The notes below the pieces were generated by a model that did no database searches, had not been told where the DNA came from, and saw only the letters and a list, made by a program, of their open reading frames with translations. Of a DNA stretch of 22,454 nucleotides, positions 1 through 7,474 are shown one piece after another; within the stretch, counting starts at the first letter, position 1; every line of letters begins with the position of its first letter. The stretch is from J005 sp964613235. Lineage in GTDB: Bacteria > Pseudomonadota > Zetaproteobacteria > Mariprofundales > Mariprofundaceae. Made by a program: the position numbers and the translations under genes. The stretch spans positions 1 to 22,454 of the forward strand of contig CAZTGM010000029.1 in assembly GCA_964613235.1 (NCBI GenBank), read 5' to 3'.

Positions 1-2
1 TG

Positions 3-143
3 CCGATTACGATTATCACGGCATATGGTGAGGATGATGCATTAAAGGTACTTAGTTTGCGTCGTGTGGATGTGCTTAACAAACCATTATCCTACCACAC
101 CCTGCTGCAGCATCTGATACAGGTGCAACAGCGACGGGGCTAA
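3..143 (+). CDS. Response regulator receiver domain, C-terminal fragment (partial)
   Basis: The window opens inside a reading frame that gives 46 residues before a TAA. It begins PITIITAYGEDD and contains DVLNKPLSYHTLLQHL. This matches the end of a two-component receiver (REC) domain: the beta-4 Thr in ITAYG, the invariant Lys of the K-P pair in LNKPLS, and the final alpha-5 helix. The protein stops right after that helix, so either this is a stand-alone CheY-like receiver or the receiver is the last domain of a larger protein such as a hybrid kinase. The phosphoacceptor Asp and any other domain lie upstream of the window. It converges on hemF with a gap of about 70 nt, in which I see no convincing terminator. 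Confidence 0.72.
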   Translation, partial: PITIITAYGEDDALKVLSLRRVDVLNKPLSYHTLLQHLIQVQQRRG

Positions 144-212
144 CCTGTTCTTCACCTTATATTACATTGCACATGAGTCCGTTCGGCCAATCTTTAGATT
201 GACTGAATCGGG

Positions 213-1256
213 CTATTGGCGCTGGTGATTCTCCACCGTTGGAGGAATGGCGTCTGCCGATGCCTGCAGGGCCAATGCATCCGGATGCGTCGTATAATGT
301 TGGCGCACGGCCTGTGCCAGCTTTGCCTTGACCTGTTCATCCACCAGTGCAGGCGAATCCTCGGGGAGAGCCTCCAGCAGTGCGTCGAGCAATTGCTCCT
401 GCGGATGCGGCAGCTGTGCGTGCCATGATTGCAGCAGGCTGCGATCGATATATGCCGGCAGCGAGCCAAGAATGCCGATATCGTTCTGGTCATGCACCAG
501 CAACCCTGAAGTCGTGCCGCGGTCAAGCGTCAGTACCTGAAAGAAATACAGCGTGTGATAGGCCAGTTGCGCCTGTCGTTGCGCATCCGTCGGCGCCGGA
601 GCATGATGCAGGCTGTCAGCAAGAATTGCCACATAGGTATCGATGGCCGTTTCACCCACGCTGGTAGCCAGTGCCAGATCGGCATCGTTATCGTCGCTGT
701 GATAACTCTCCAGATAGAAGTGTGCTACGCCACGATGGCGTTTCAGGGTTGGAATATAGAAATAGCGATCGCCTTGTGCCGCGGCTTCCGCATATTGCGC
801 AGGTGCGGCCTGTTTCAGCGCATCCATAAAACTACGGGTTACAGCAGGGGTTTCGATGGCGGGGTTTAAATCAGCCATGATGCGCCAGTAGCCGGCACCA
901 CCCTTCATTTCCGTCCAGCTGATATGGATATGCACCGAAGGCGCCAGCGGATGGTGCGGATGGATGATCGTGGAAATGGCTGTGGCTGAGCCAAGCCTGC
1001 GCGCAGGCTCGTCATCGTAATGTACCTGGGAGACGTTGACCGAACCACGGCCGAACACGGGCGTGTCGGCAATTTCAAAGCGGATGCCCCCGCCATGCCG
1101 GCCTTCATCGCGTAACCATTCCACGGCTGTGAAACGATGTTCATCACCATGCTGTGCTGTCAGCTGTTCGAGAGCTGCAACGAAACGCTGTTGCAGGCGA
1201 GTAACCAGTTGTATGGCCGCGGTGGCCTGTGCGGATTGTGCCGGAATGCGTGTCAT
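213..1256 (-). CDS. hemF: Divergent coproporphyrinogen III oxidase (HemF-like)
   Basis: 347 residues from the ATG at 1256, which has AAAGG about 9 nt upstream; a TTG at 1265 is possible but sits directly on that RBS. HemF performs oxygen-dependent decarboxylation of coproporphyrinogen III to protoporphyrinogen IX in the cytoplasm. Family landmarks appear in order: FGRGSVNVSQVH (about 68-79), a run like the conserved HP-x-NP-x-VPT-x-H segment (IIHPHHPLAPSVHIHISW, 97-114), ADLNP (128-132) in place of the usual GGG-x-DLTP, DRYFYIPTLKRHRGVAHFYL (163-182) and DRGTTSGL (245-252) followed by GILGSLP. The His and Asp of the two core motifs are kept, but the WWFGGG block is missing and the protein is about 45 residues longer than E. 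coli HemF, mainly through a C-terminal extension. It is last in the xseB-to-hemF operon, 56 nt after slyX. A HemF-derived protein with another function cannot be excluded. Confidence 0.8.
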   Translation of the reverse strand: MTRIPAQSAQATAAIQLVTRLQQRFVAALEQLTAQHGDEHRFTAVEWLRDEGRHGGGIRFEIADTPVFGRGSVNVSQVHYDDEPARRLGSATAISTIIHPHHPLAPSVHIHISWTEMKGGAGYWRIMADLNPAIETPAVTRSFMDALKQAAPAQYAEAAAQGDRYFYIPTLKRHRGVAHFYLESYHSDDNDADLALATSVGETAIDTYVAILADSLHHAPAPTDAQRQAQLAYHTLYFFQVLTLDRGTTSGLLVHDQNDIGILGSLPAYIDRSLLQSWHAQLPHPQEQLLDALLEALPEDSPALVDEQVKAKLAQAVRQHYTTHPDALALQASADAIPPTVENHQRQ

Positions 1257-1312
1257 ATTGTTCAACCTTTGGAATTGGATTCAGGCAACTATGGCTGCAG
1301 ATAGCACCGGCT

Positions 1313-1522
1313 TCAATAATGCGGTGGCGGCACTTCCTCATCGATGCGGGCAATGACATTGTCGCTGACGTTTTTCAGATGTGCCTTGATGCGTCGGATG
1401 TCTTGCAGTAAAGCATCGATTTGTTGCTGTTGCTCGGTGACGACGAGGTTCAGTTCCTCGATCGTGCGATCCTGATAGGCGATGCGCGATTCCAGTTCGA
1501 TGATGCGTTCGTTCAAATCCAT
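1313..1522 (-). CDS. slyX: SlyX family protein
   Basis: 69 residues with heptad-like spacing throughout (LNERIIELESRIAYQDRTIE, then LNLVV and a Gln-rich stretch), predicting a coiled coil, and the C-terminal PPPHY that is typical of SlyX. Length agrees with the family (about 70). SlyX is a small cytoplasmic coiled-coil protein of unknown molecular function. The start ATG lies inside the end of srkA: the ten bases ATGGATTTGA hold both the slyX start and the srkA stop, so translation is probably coupled. In enterobacteria slyX lies near slyD; here it sits in an isoprenoid/rRNA-methylation operon. Confidence 0.88.
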   Translation of the reverse strand: MDLNERIIELESRIAYQDRTIEELNLVVTEQQQQIDALLQDIRRIKAHLKNVSDNVIARIDEEVPPPHY

Positions 1523-2502
1523 TGCAGCGGTTCCTCCTGCATCAGTGCGGCCTGTTCCTTCAGTGATAGCAAATGATCTTCCCAGTAGTGCGTATCGTTA
1601 AACCATGGAAAGGCATGTTTGAAGGCCGGGTCTGACCAGCGTCGTGCCAGCCAGGCGGTATAATGCATCATGCGCAGTGTACGCAATGCCTCGATGAGAT
1701 TCAGCTCGCGGATATCGAAATCATGAAACTGGGTATAGCCCTGCAATAATGCCGCCAGACAGGATTCCATATGCGCCTTGCTGCCGCTTAAAAACATCCA
1801 TAAATCCTGTATGGCCGGGCCCGTGCGTGCATCATCGAAATCGACAATCTGCGGCCCCTCGTGTTCGTGCCACAGAATATTGCCGGGATGACAGTCTCCG
1901 TGCAGGCGGATGTGTGCAACATTGCCCGCACGTTCAAACAGGTGTTCGACCTGATGCAGAAGTTGTTCGCACAGCGTTTCATAGGAGGTGCGCAGGTGCA
2001 GCGGAATAAAGTCATGCTGCAACAGATAATCGCAGGACTTACGGCCGAAGGCATCGATACTCAGCGCAGGTCGCGCATGGAATGATTCCAGCGAGCCCAC
2101 GGCATGAATGCGCCCCAGATAGCGGCCGAGCTGGTGCAGGTGTTCACGATTGTCCAGCTCCGGTTCGCGACCATGGCATAGCGGATAGAGTGCGAAACGG
2201 AAGCTATTATAACGAAACAGTGTTTCGCCATCAATCTCAAGTGGTGCGATGACCGGAATATCCAGTTCAGCCAGTTCCATGGTGAACAGGTGTTCTTCAC
2301 GGATGGCCGTATCACTCCAGCGTTCGGGCCGGTAGAACTTGGCGACGACGGGAGCGTCATCATCCAGTCCAATGCGATAAACGCGATTCTCGTAGGAGTT
2401 CAGCCCCAGCATATGGCCGTCGCACGGCAGACCAGCGCTTTCCACGGCGCCAATGACCTGTTCCGGTCCAAGCTCGAAGAAGGCATGCAGCGCCTGACTC
2501 AT
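1513..2502 (-). CDS. srkA: Stress response Ser/Thr kinase SrkA (YihE/RdoA family)
   Basis: 329 residues, the usual length for SrkA (E. coli 328). This is an APH/choline-kinase fold Ser/Thr protein kinase implicated in counteracting stress-induced cell death and in the Cpx envelope response. Visible landmarks are a nucleotide-binding N-lobe with VVAKFYRPERWS (Lys55, about 52-63), the catalytic loop LHGDCHPGN (200-208; Asp203, Asn208) and the metal-binding IVDFDDARTGP (219-229), followed by IQDLWMF. All catalytic positions look intact. The ATG overlaps the tlyA stop by 4 nt (ATGA), and its own stop overlaps slyX by 10 nt, so it is an internal operon member. Family assignment is firm; the cellular substrate is unknown. 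Confidence 0.93.
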   Translation of the reverse strand: MSQALHAFFELGPEQVIGAVESAGLPCDGHMLGLNSYENRVYRIGLDDDAPVVAKFYRPERWSDTAIREEHLFTMELAELDIPVIAPLEIDGETLFRYNSFRFALYPLCHGREPELDNREHLHQLGRYLGRIHAVGSLESFHARPALSIDAFGRKSCDYLLQHDFIPLHLRTSYETLCEQLLHQVEHLFERAGNVAHIRLHGDCHPGNILWHEHEGPQIVDFDDARTGPAIQDLWMFLSGSKAHMESCLAALLQGYTQFHDFDIRELNLIEALRTLRMMHYTAWLARRWSDPAFKHAFPWFNDTHYWEDHLLSLKEQAALMQEEPLQWI

Positions 2503-3242
2503 TGTTTGGCCAGTCCGAGCAGGAACTCGATATTGCCTTTCGGCCCCTTGATTGGCGATTCGACAACATCGATGACACAGGCGCCGGGAAATTCGTCCGT
2601 GACGAATTGCAGGATTTTGTCGACAGCCGACTGGCGTATAGCATCATTGCGTACGATGCCTTTACTTAGGTGTTTTGCGCCGACTTCGAATTGCGGCTTG
2701 ATCAGCGCCACGCACCAGCCGCCGGTTTTGAGAAATGGCCAGGCATGCGGCAACACCCGGGTCAGGGAAATAAACGAGGTATCGATGACGATGGCATCGA
2801 CATCTTCGGGGATTAGCTTGCGATCCAGCAGGCGCACATGAGTTCTCTCCAGGTTAATGACCCGGTCATCCTGCTGCAGTTTGTAGTGCAACTGGCCATG
2901 GCCGACATCAACGGCATAGACTTTGCGTGCATGCTGTTGCAGCAGTACGTCGGTAAAGCCACCCGTGGAAGCACCGACATCGAGGCATATGGCATCGCGT
3001 GCCTGAAACTGAAACACTTCCAGTGCTCTGGCCAGTTTCAGGCCGCCGCGCGAGACATAGGGCAGGGTCTCCCGGACTTCGATGTGTGCCTCGACCGGGA
3101 ATAGCATGCCGGCCTTGTCCGCCTTCTGGCCGTTGACATAGACGAGGCCGGCCATGATCAGGCGTTGAGCCTGACTGCGGCTATCCACGCCAGCGCATTC
3201 GCTGACCAGCTGGTCCAGGCGCTGTTTGCCGGGCTTGGCCAT
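2499..3242 (-). CDS. tlyA: TlyA family rRNA 2'-O-methyltransferase
   Basis: 247 residues with an N-terminal S4 RNA-binding domain (about 1-60: RLDQLVSECAGVDSRSQAQR, then YVNG) joined by a YVSRGGLKL linker to an FtsJ-like SAM methyltransferase. The SAM motif is LDVGASTGGFTD (87-98). The K-D-K-E set described for TlyA is present: Lys69, Asp154 (VIDTSF), Lys182 (IKPQFE) and Glu239 in KGNIEF. TlyA enzymes methylate the 2'-O of cytidines in 16S/23S rRNA; the name hemolysin A in older annotations is historical. The start overlaps the dxs stop by one base (TGATG), and the stop overlaps srkA. A dxs-tlyA linkage is common in bacteria. Confidence 0.93.
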   Translation of the reverse strand: MAKPGKQRLDQLVSECAGVDSRSQAQRLIMAGLVYVNGQKADKAGMLFPVEAHIEVRETLPYVSRGGLKLARALEVFQFQARDAICLDVGASTGGFTDVLLQQHARKVYAVDVGHGQLHYKLQQDDRVINLERTHVRLLDRKLIPEDVDAIVIDTSFISLTRVLPHAWPFLKTGGWCVALIKPQFEVGAKHLSKGIVRNDAIRQSAVDKILQFVTDEFPGACVIDVVESPIKGPKGNIEFLLGLAKQ

Positions 3243-5101
3243 CAGAGTGCGCGCAGCGTATCGAGAATGGCGGCCTCATCGAGTTGCAAATCGCGCAGGA
3301 TTTCCGCCTGGGTACCGTGTTCGGGAAAGGTGTCGGGCATGGCCAGGTGACGTACGACACCGCACCAGCCGGAAGCCACTGCCAGCGCGATAATCCTTTC
3401 GCCGATACCACCTTCGCGCACGCCTTCTTCAACGATGATCAGCGGTTTGCCGGGTTGCAGCAACGCGGTGATTGTGTCCGTATCCAGCGGTTTGACAAAG
3501 CGCAGATTGAGTAACGAGAAGGCCCTGCCTTCATGTTTACGGCAGGCTTCCACGGCCTGAAGTGCATCACGTACGCGACTTCCGATAGCGACGACCAGGC
3601 CGTCTTCTCCCTGTTCCAGGATTTCGGCCTGTCCGATCGGCAGTGCGGCAGGTGTACGGGATGCAACGCCATAGCCGTTGCCGCGCGGATAGCGAATGGC
3701 GACAGGTCCGTCGATGGTAAAGGCCGTGGCCAGCATATCGCGCAATTCCTGTTCGTCCTTCGGTGCCATGATCGTCATATTAGGCAGGCAGCGCAGGTAG
3801 GCGATATCGAACATGCCCGTGTGTGTGGCGCCGTCGGCACCGACGATGCCGGCACGGTCCATGCAGAAGATGACGGGCAGGTTCTGGATGCAGATATCAT
3901 GAATGATCTGGTCATAGGCCCGCTGCAGGAATGTTGAATAAATGGCTACAACGGGTTTCAGACCGGCTACAGCCAGGCCGCCGGCAAATGTGACGGCATG
4001 CTGTTCGGCAATGCCGACATCAATGCAGCGATCCGGATGCCGTCGCTGAAACAGCGAGAGCCCTGTGCCGCCGGGCATGGCTGCGGTAATGGCCGTGATG
4101 CGGTCATCTTCATCGGCCAGATCGGCCAGTGTTTCGGCGAAGACTTCGGTGTAGGAGGGAGGTTGATTCGTTTTCTTAAACGGTTTGCCTGTTGCAGGAT
4201 CATAAGGCCCCAGGCCGTGCCAGGTTTCCGGATCTTCCTCGGCGGGTGAGAAGCCCAGCCCCTTGCGCGTCAGCACATGCAGCAGGATCGGCCCTTCCAG
4301 GTCCTGACAGTTTTTTAGCGTCGGCAGCAGGTGATCGAAATTGTGGCCGTCCACGGGGCCGATATAACGGAAGCCCATTTCCTCGAACAGTGTACCCGGC
4401 ACGATCATGCCCTTGACGTGTTCTTCCAGTCGCTTGGCCGCATCCAGTGCGCCGGGCAGTTTTTCCAGCACGCGCCGCGCCACATCCTTGGCATTGGTAT
4501 ACTGCTTGCCGGAAATGATGCGTGCCAGATAGGAAGACATGGCGCCGACATTGGGGGCGATGGACATTTCATTGTCGTTGAGGATGACCAGCAGGCGATT
4601 ACGGTTGCCGCCGGCGTGATTCAGCGCCTCAAAGGCCATGCCGCCGGTCAGTGCGCCATCGCCAATGACGGCAATCACGTGATTGTCCCGCTTAAGCAGA
4701 TCGCGGCCATAGGCCAGGCCGTAGGCTGCCGAGATCGAGGTCGAGGCATGGCCGGCACCGAAAGGGTCATGCGGTGATTCGCTGCGATTGGTGAAGCCCG
4801 ACAGGCCACCGTACTGACGGATCATCGGCATGCCGGCCAGCCGGCCGGTGAGAATTTTGTGCGGATAGGCCTGATGACCGACATCCCAGACGACCTGGTC
4901 TTCCGGCGAGTTATACAGATAATGCAGGGCAATGGTCAGCTCAATGACGCCCAGGCCTGCGCCAAGGTGTCCGCCGATTGGCGCCAGAGTTTTGACCAGA
5001 TAACGGCGCATTTCCAGTGCCAGGTCGGGCAATTGCTCAACGGGCAACTGTTTCAGATCGGCAGGTTCGTGAATGCGTTCAAGCAGGGGGTATGAGTTCA
5101 A
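3242..5101 (-). CDS. dxs: 1-deoxy-D-xylulose-5-phosphate synthase
   Basis: 619 residues, full length for Dxs. It condenses pyruvate and glyceraldehyde 3-phosphate with thiamine diphosphate, the first step of the MEP isoprenoid pathway. Visible motifs are WDVGHQAYPHKILTGR (72-87), the ThDP site GDGALTGG (147-154) with NDNEMSIAPNVG (175-186), the transketolase-type GIAEQHAVTFAGG containing the catalytic Glu, DRAGIVGADGATHTG, and a C-terminal transketolase domain with VEEGVREGG. The start codon is TTG: the stop of ispA and the start of dxs share TTGA. The next ATG (Met31) would remove conserved sequence, so TTG is chosen. Tight coupling to ispA puts the first enzyme of the pathway and the FPP-forming prenyltransferase in one transcript. 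Confidence 0.97.
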   Translation of the reverse strand: MNSYPLLERIHEPADLKQLPVEQLPDLALEMRRYLVKTLAPIGGHLGAGLGVIELTIALHYLYNSPEDQVVWDVGHQAYPHKILTGRLAGMPMIRQYGGLSGFTNRSESPHDPFGAGHASTSISAAYGLAYGRDLLKRDNHVIAVIGDGALTGGMAFEALNHAGGNRNRLLVILNDNEMSIAPNVGAMSSYLARIISGKQYTNAKDVARRVLEKLPGALDAAKRLEEHVKGMIVPGTLFEEMGFRYIGPVDGHNFDHLLPTLKNCQDLEGPILLHVLTRKGLGFSPAEEDPETWHGLGPYDPATGKPFKKTNQPPSYTEVFAETLADLADEDDRITAITAAMPGGTGLSLFQRRHPDRCIDVGIAEQHAVTFAGGLAVAGLKPVVAIYSTFLQRAYDQIIHDICIQNLPVIFCMDRAGIVGADGATHTGMFDIAYLRCLPNMTIMAPKDEQELRDMLATAFTIDGPVAIRYPRGNGYGVASRTPAALPIGQAEILEQGEDGLVVAIGSRVRDALQAVEACRKHEGRAFSLLNLRFVKPLDTDTITALLQPGKPLIIVEEGVREGGIGERIIALAVASGWCGVVRHLAMPDTFPEHGTQAEILRDLQLDEAAILDTLRAL

Positions 5102-5985
5102 TGTTGCCGCTCCCGGATGTATTGAGCGAGTTGCTCAAGATGGTGTGTATCGCTTTGCAGGGAACGGCAGGCGGACAAAGCGATATCCAGCAGTTCATCG
5201 GCCAGTTCACCTGCGCGACGCAGTCCCATGACGGAGACATAGGTGGCCTTGTTTTGGTCTGCATCCTTGCCGGCACTTTTGCCCAGCGTATCGGAGCTTG
5301 CTGTGGCATCAAGGATATCATCGGTGACCTGAAACAGCAGGCCAATGGCCTTGCCATAGCGGGCGCAATATCTGATACGCGCATCATCGGCACCTGCGAT
5401 CAGGGCTCCGGCTTCGCAGGCATAGCGAATCAGGGCCCCGGTTTTGTGAATATGAATGCGCTCCACTTCGCATTCTGAGGTGATCTGCTGATCATCAGCC
5501 AGCATGTCCAGCAACTGGCCGCCAACCATGCCCTGACCGCCGGAGGCGATGCACAGCTGGCGGCACAGCTGCACTTTTGTTTCTGCCGGCCAGTCGGCAT
5601 CGGTCAATAACTGGAAGCCGAGGGTGAGCAGGGCATCACTGGCCAGCAGTGCCGTGGCCTCGTCAAATTGACAGTGACAGGTTGACTTGCCGCGCCGTAA
5701 GTCATCGTCATCCATGCAGGGCAGGTCATCCTGAATCAGTGAATAGGTATGAATGCATTCCAGACTCAGGGCTGCAGGCATGGCGCTGGCCGGTATGTCA
5801 CCGCCACAGGCGCGGAACGTTTCCAGCAGCAGTACTGGCCGAATGCGTTTGCCGCCGGCTAGCAGCGAATAGCGCATGGCATTCCACAGCGTTTCGGGCA
5901 TGCCTGTGCGATATTGCAGCAGCATGGTATCCAGTTGCGCATGCACGTTCTGTGCATGTTCCTGCAAAAAGGAGGGGGCGCTCAT
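5098..5985 (-). CDS. ispA: Farnesyl diphosphate synthase (short-chain polyprenyl synthase)
   Basis: 295 residues, typical of IspA. It elongates dimethylallyl and geranyl diphosphate with isopentenyl diphosphate. Motifs are LLAGGKRIRPVLLLE (41-55), the first Asp-rich motif DDLPCMDDDD (86-95, with the two-residue insertion typical of bacterial type II FPP synthases), RRGKSTCH (97-104), GGQLLD (155-160), KTGALI (181-186) and the second Asp-rich motif TDDILD (221-226). GPP or GGPP as main product is less likely but cannot be excluded from sequence. The ATG overlaps the xseB stop by 4 nt (ATGA), and the stop overlaps the TTG start of dxs. Confidence 0.95.
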   Translation of the reverse strand: MSAPSFLQEHAQNVHAQLDTMLLQYRTGMPETLWNAMRYSLLAGGKRIRPVLLLETFRACGGDIPASAMPAALSLECIHTYSLIQDDLPCMDDDDLRRGKSTCHCQFDEATALLASDALLTLGFQLLTDADWPAETKVQLCRQLCIASGGQGMVGGQLLDMLADDQQITSECEVERIHIHKTGALIRYACEAGALIAGADDARIRYCARYGKAIGLLFQVTDDILDATASSDTLGKSAGKDADQNKATYVSVMGLRRAGELADELLDIALSACRSLQSDTHHLEQLAQYIRERQH

Positions 5986-6203
5986 GCAGCGCTGCTTTCA
6001 TCCTGATTGCCGAGCACCTGCAGACGCTGTTCGGCCTGATCCAGCAACGCTTCGCAACGACGGGTAAGTTTGACGCCTTCTTCAAAAGCCGCCACGCTTT
6101 CTTCCAGCGGCAATTGGCCGGACTCAAGTTTCTCAACCAGTGTCGTCAGCTGGTTCAGTGCTTCTTCAAATGTCATGGCATCAATGTTCTGGTGCTTGTT
6201 CAT
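5982..6203 (-). CDS. xseB: Exodeoxyribonuclease VII small subunit
   Basis: 73 residues starting MNKHQNIDAMTFEEALNQ, with the XseB helical hairpin (LTTLVEKLESGQLPLEE, then AAFEEGVKL and CEALLDQAEQRL). I chose the ATG at 6203 because a GC-rich Shine-Dalgarno sequence (CAGGAG) lies about 7 nt upstream and the length fits the family (about 75-80). An in-frame start at 6284 would add 27 unconserved residues and run through the predicted promoter. XseB binds XseA to form exonuclease VII; xseA is not in this window. It is the first gene of the operon and overlaps ispA by 4 nt, the common xseB-ispA-dxs order. Confidence 0.93.
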   Translation of the reverse strand: MNKHQNIDAMTFEEALNQLTTLVEKLESGQLPLEESVAAFEEGVKLTRRCEALLDQAEQRLQVLGNQDESSAA

Positions 6204-6226
6204 CGCCGGCTCCTGCAAGAGCGTCG

Positions 6227-6254
6227 ATTGTAGGGTCTGGGCCGGCAGGGTCAA
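6227..6254 (-). promoter_or_regulatory. Predicted sigma70 promoter of the xseB-hemF operon
   Basis: On the minus strand TTGACC (6254-6249) and TACAAT (6232-6227) are separated by 16 nt, each matching the sigma70 consensus at 5 of 6 positions. The start point would fall near 6220, giving a short leader with the xseB ribosome binding site. No better promoter was seen within the seven-gene operon. Predicted from sequence only. Confidence 0.6.
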
Positions 6255-6277
6255 TGTGGCGGGTGGTCGTACAACCC

Positions 6278-6306
6278 CGGACATGCCATCGGGCTGTCAT
6301 TATTCT
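6278..6306 (+). promoter_or_regulatory. Possible promoter of the tandem small-protein genes
   Basis: CGGACA (6278-6283) and TATTCT (6301-6306) are 17 nt apart, each matching the sigma70 consensus at 4 of 6 positions. They precede the small-gene pair by about 60 nt and lie back to back with the xseB promoter. The segment 6295-6326 is dense in short repeats, including the inverted pair TGTCAT/ATGACA and a 7-bp direct repeat CATGATG, and could hold an operator. Tentative. Confidence 0.3.
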
Positions 6307-6367
6307 GTCAACATGATGACATGATGTCGGTTCACCATGCACCCACCATTAAACAGGGGGTTAAGTG

Positions 6368-6556
6368 ATGATTGAGCAGCTTGTCACATCTTATCTGGAA
6401 GCTATTGAACGCAGGCATGGCATACAGGCACGGGAGAATACCCGGCTCGAATACCGGGGCGGAACCTGCTTTTTTCTCAAGCGGCATGATGCCTATTACG
6501 GACAACTGGTGGATATCGCTTCCCTGAAGATGATGACCCGCCGGATGCATGCCTGA
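6368..6556 (+). CDS. Small conserved-looking protein, copy 1 of a tandem pair
   Basis: 62 residues from the ATG at 6368, with AGGGGG 7 nt upstream; a GTG at 6365 is possible. I do not recognise the family. The N-terminal third looks helical (SYLEAIERRHG), followed by TRLEYRGG, FFLKR and GQLVDIASL. It aligns over its whole length with the next gene: YLE-x2-ERR-x-G, T-x-LE-x-RGG, FLK, G-x-L-x-DI and a final M-x2-R. There is no signal peptide or membrane segment. Charge is high and mostly basic, so a nucleic-acid or protein-binding role is possible, but that is only inference. Two tandem homologues with good ribosome binding sites support both being real. Confidence 0.75.
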   Translation: MIEQLVTSYLEAIERRHGIQARENTRLEYRGGTCFFLKRHDAYYGQLVDIASLKMMTRRMHA

Positions 6557-6568
6557 CGGAGTATGATC

Positions 6569-6766
6569 ATGGAAGTGTACAAGGCCATCCATACCTATCT
6601 GGAACTTGTTGAGCGGCGACTGGGCAGGGATGTGCGTCGGCAAACGGTGCTGGAGCACCGTGGTGGCAGGAACCTGTTTCTCAAGTCGCCGTATATGGAG
6701 CAGGGCCGACTGATCGATATTGGTACCGTAATGCAGATGATACGAAACTGCTCCCGGGTTACCTGA
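6569..6766 (+). CDS. Small conserved-looking protein, copy 2 of a tandem pair
   Basis: 65 residues from the ATG at 6569, chosen because GGAG lies 7 nt upstream; the in-frame ATG at 6563 is only 1 nt from it. The sequence holds YLELVERRLG, TVLEHRGG, LFLKSPY and GRLIDIGTVMQMIR, homologous to the preceding gene 12 nt upstream. Shared identities in order are YLE, ERR, G, T, LE, RGG, FLK, G, L, DI, M and R. The duplication is old: the two copies differ at well over half of positions but keep spacing almost without gaps. The family and function are unknown to me. An intrinsic terminator follows 22 nt after the stop. Confidence 0.75.
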   Translation: MEVYKAIHTYLELVERRLGRDVRRQTVLEHRGGRNLFLKSPYMEQGRLIDIGTVMQMIRNCSRVT

Positions 6767-6788
6767 TGATCCAGCGGTTCCTTGCGGG

Positions 6789-6820
6789 CGGACGCGGGTT
6801 TGCGCGTCCGTTTTATTATT
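6789..6820 (+). terminator. Intrinsic terminator after the small-protein pair
   Basis: A perfect 8-bp stem, CGGACGCG (6789-6796) with CGCGTCCG (6803-6810), encloses the 6-nt loop GGTTTG and is followed by TTTTATTATT. It is oriented for plus-strand transcription and ends the two-gene unit just before the convergent lipB stop. The minus-strand side lacks a T tract, so it is probably not bidirectional. Confidence 0.85.
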
Positions 6821-7439
6821 GTGAATCGGTGCTGAACAGCGCCTCGGCATGCCGGATGATGTGTGCTTCGACGTCTGCACGCTCGACGTTTACACCTGCC
6901 TGCTGCATGGAAGTGACCGGCTGGTCACGCATACCACAGGTGACGATGCCGCGAAAATGATTCATGTTCGGCGCGATATTCAGTGCAATGCCATGATAGG
7001 TGACCCATTTGCGGCAACGCACGCCCACGGCGGCAATCTTCAGCGTATCCAGCCAGACGCCGATGCCTCGCGTGCTGCGCGTACTCTGCAGGCTGAAGTC
7101 GTGCAGGGTACGGATGATCATTTCCTCCAGTCGCCAGACATGGCGATGCAGGTCCTTTTCCTGCCGGATATCGGCAATGACATAGCATACGAGCTGGCCG
7201 GGGCCATGGTAGGTGACTTCTCCTCCCCTCCCTGTCGGACAGACCGCGATTTCGTCGCCATCGATCCGCCGCGTCAATACATCGGTTTCGTTGCCGGATG
7301 TGCCGATGGTGTAGACGGGCGGATGTTCGGTGAGCACGAGAAAGCCCGTGGCCTCGCCGGCCAGCACCTGCGCCACCAGTCGTTCCTGCTCCTCGACAGC
7401 GGCAGGATAGGGCATCGAGGCATGGCGAATCAGTTGCAT
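6816..7439 (-). CDS. lipB: Lipoyl(octanoyl) transferase
   Basis: 207 residues, normal for LipB, which moves octanoyl from acyl carrier protein to lipoyl domains of 2-oxoacid dehydrogenases and the glycine cleavage system. Visible landmarks are LTEHPPVYTIGTSG (36-49), RGGEVTYHGPGQLVCYVI (71-88), the catalytic Lys134 in LKIAAVGVR and catalytic Cys168 in GIVTCGM. No strong Shine-Dalgarno sequence precedes the ATG. lipA is not adjacent in this window. It is the last gene of the minus-strand run below the DUF2461 gene, with a 35-nt gap, and converges on the small-protein pair. Confidence 0.95.
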   Translation of the reverse strand: MQLIRHASMPYPAAVEEQERLVAQVLAGEATGFLVLTEHPPVYTIGTSGNETDVLTRRIDGDEIAVCPTGRGGEVTYHGPGQLVCYVIADIRQEKDLHRHVWRLEEMIIRTLHDFSLQSTRSTRGIGVWLDTLKIAAVGVRCRKWVTYHGIALNIAPNMNHFRGIVTCGMRDQPVTSMQQAGVNVERADVEAHIIRHAEALFSTDSQ

Positions 7440-7474
7440 CGGCGCATGCTATAAAGCCGGTGCAGGGAGTGCCA

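Noticed and set aside
150..212. Terminator between the receiver fragment and hemF
   Set aside because: CAATCT and AGATTG are inverted but only 2 nt apart, with no G-C-rich stem or T tract.
4331..4777. 148-codon plus-strand frame antisense to dxs
   Set aside because: It lies wholly inside the strongly conserved dxs gene, and its translation shows no domain; a shadow of dxs codon usage.
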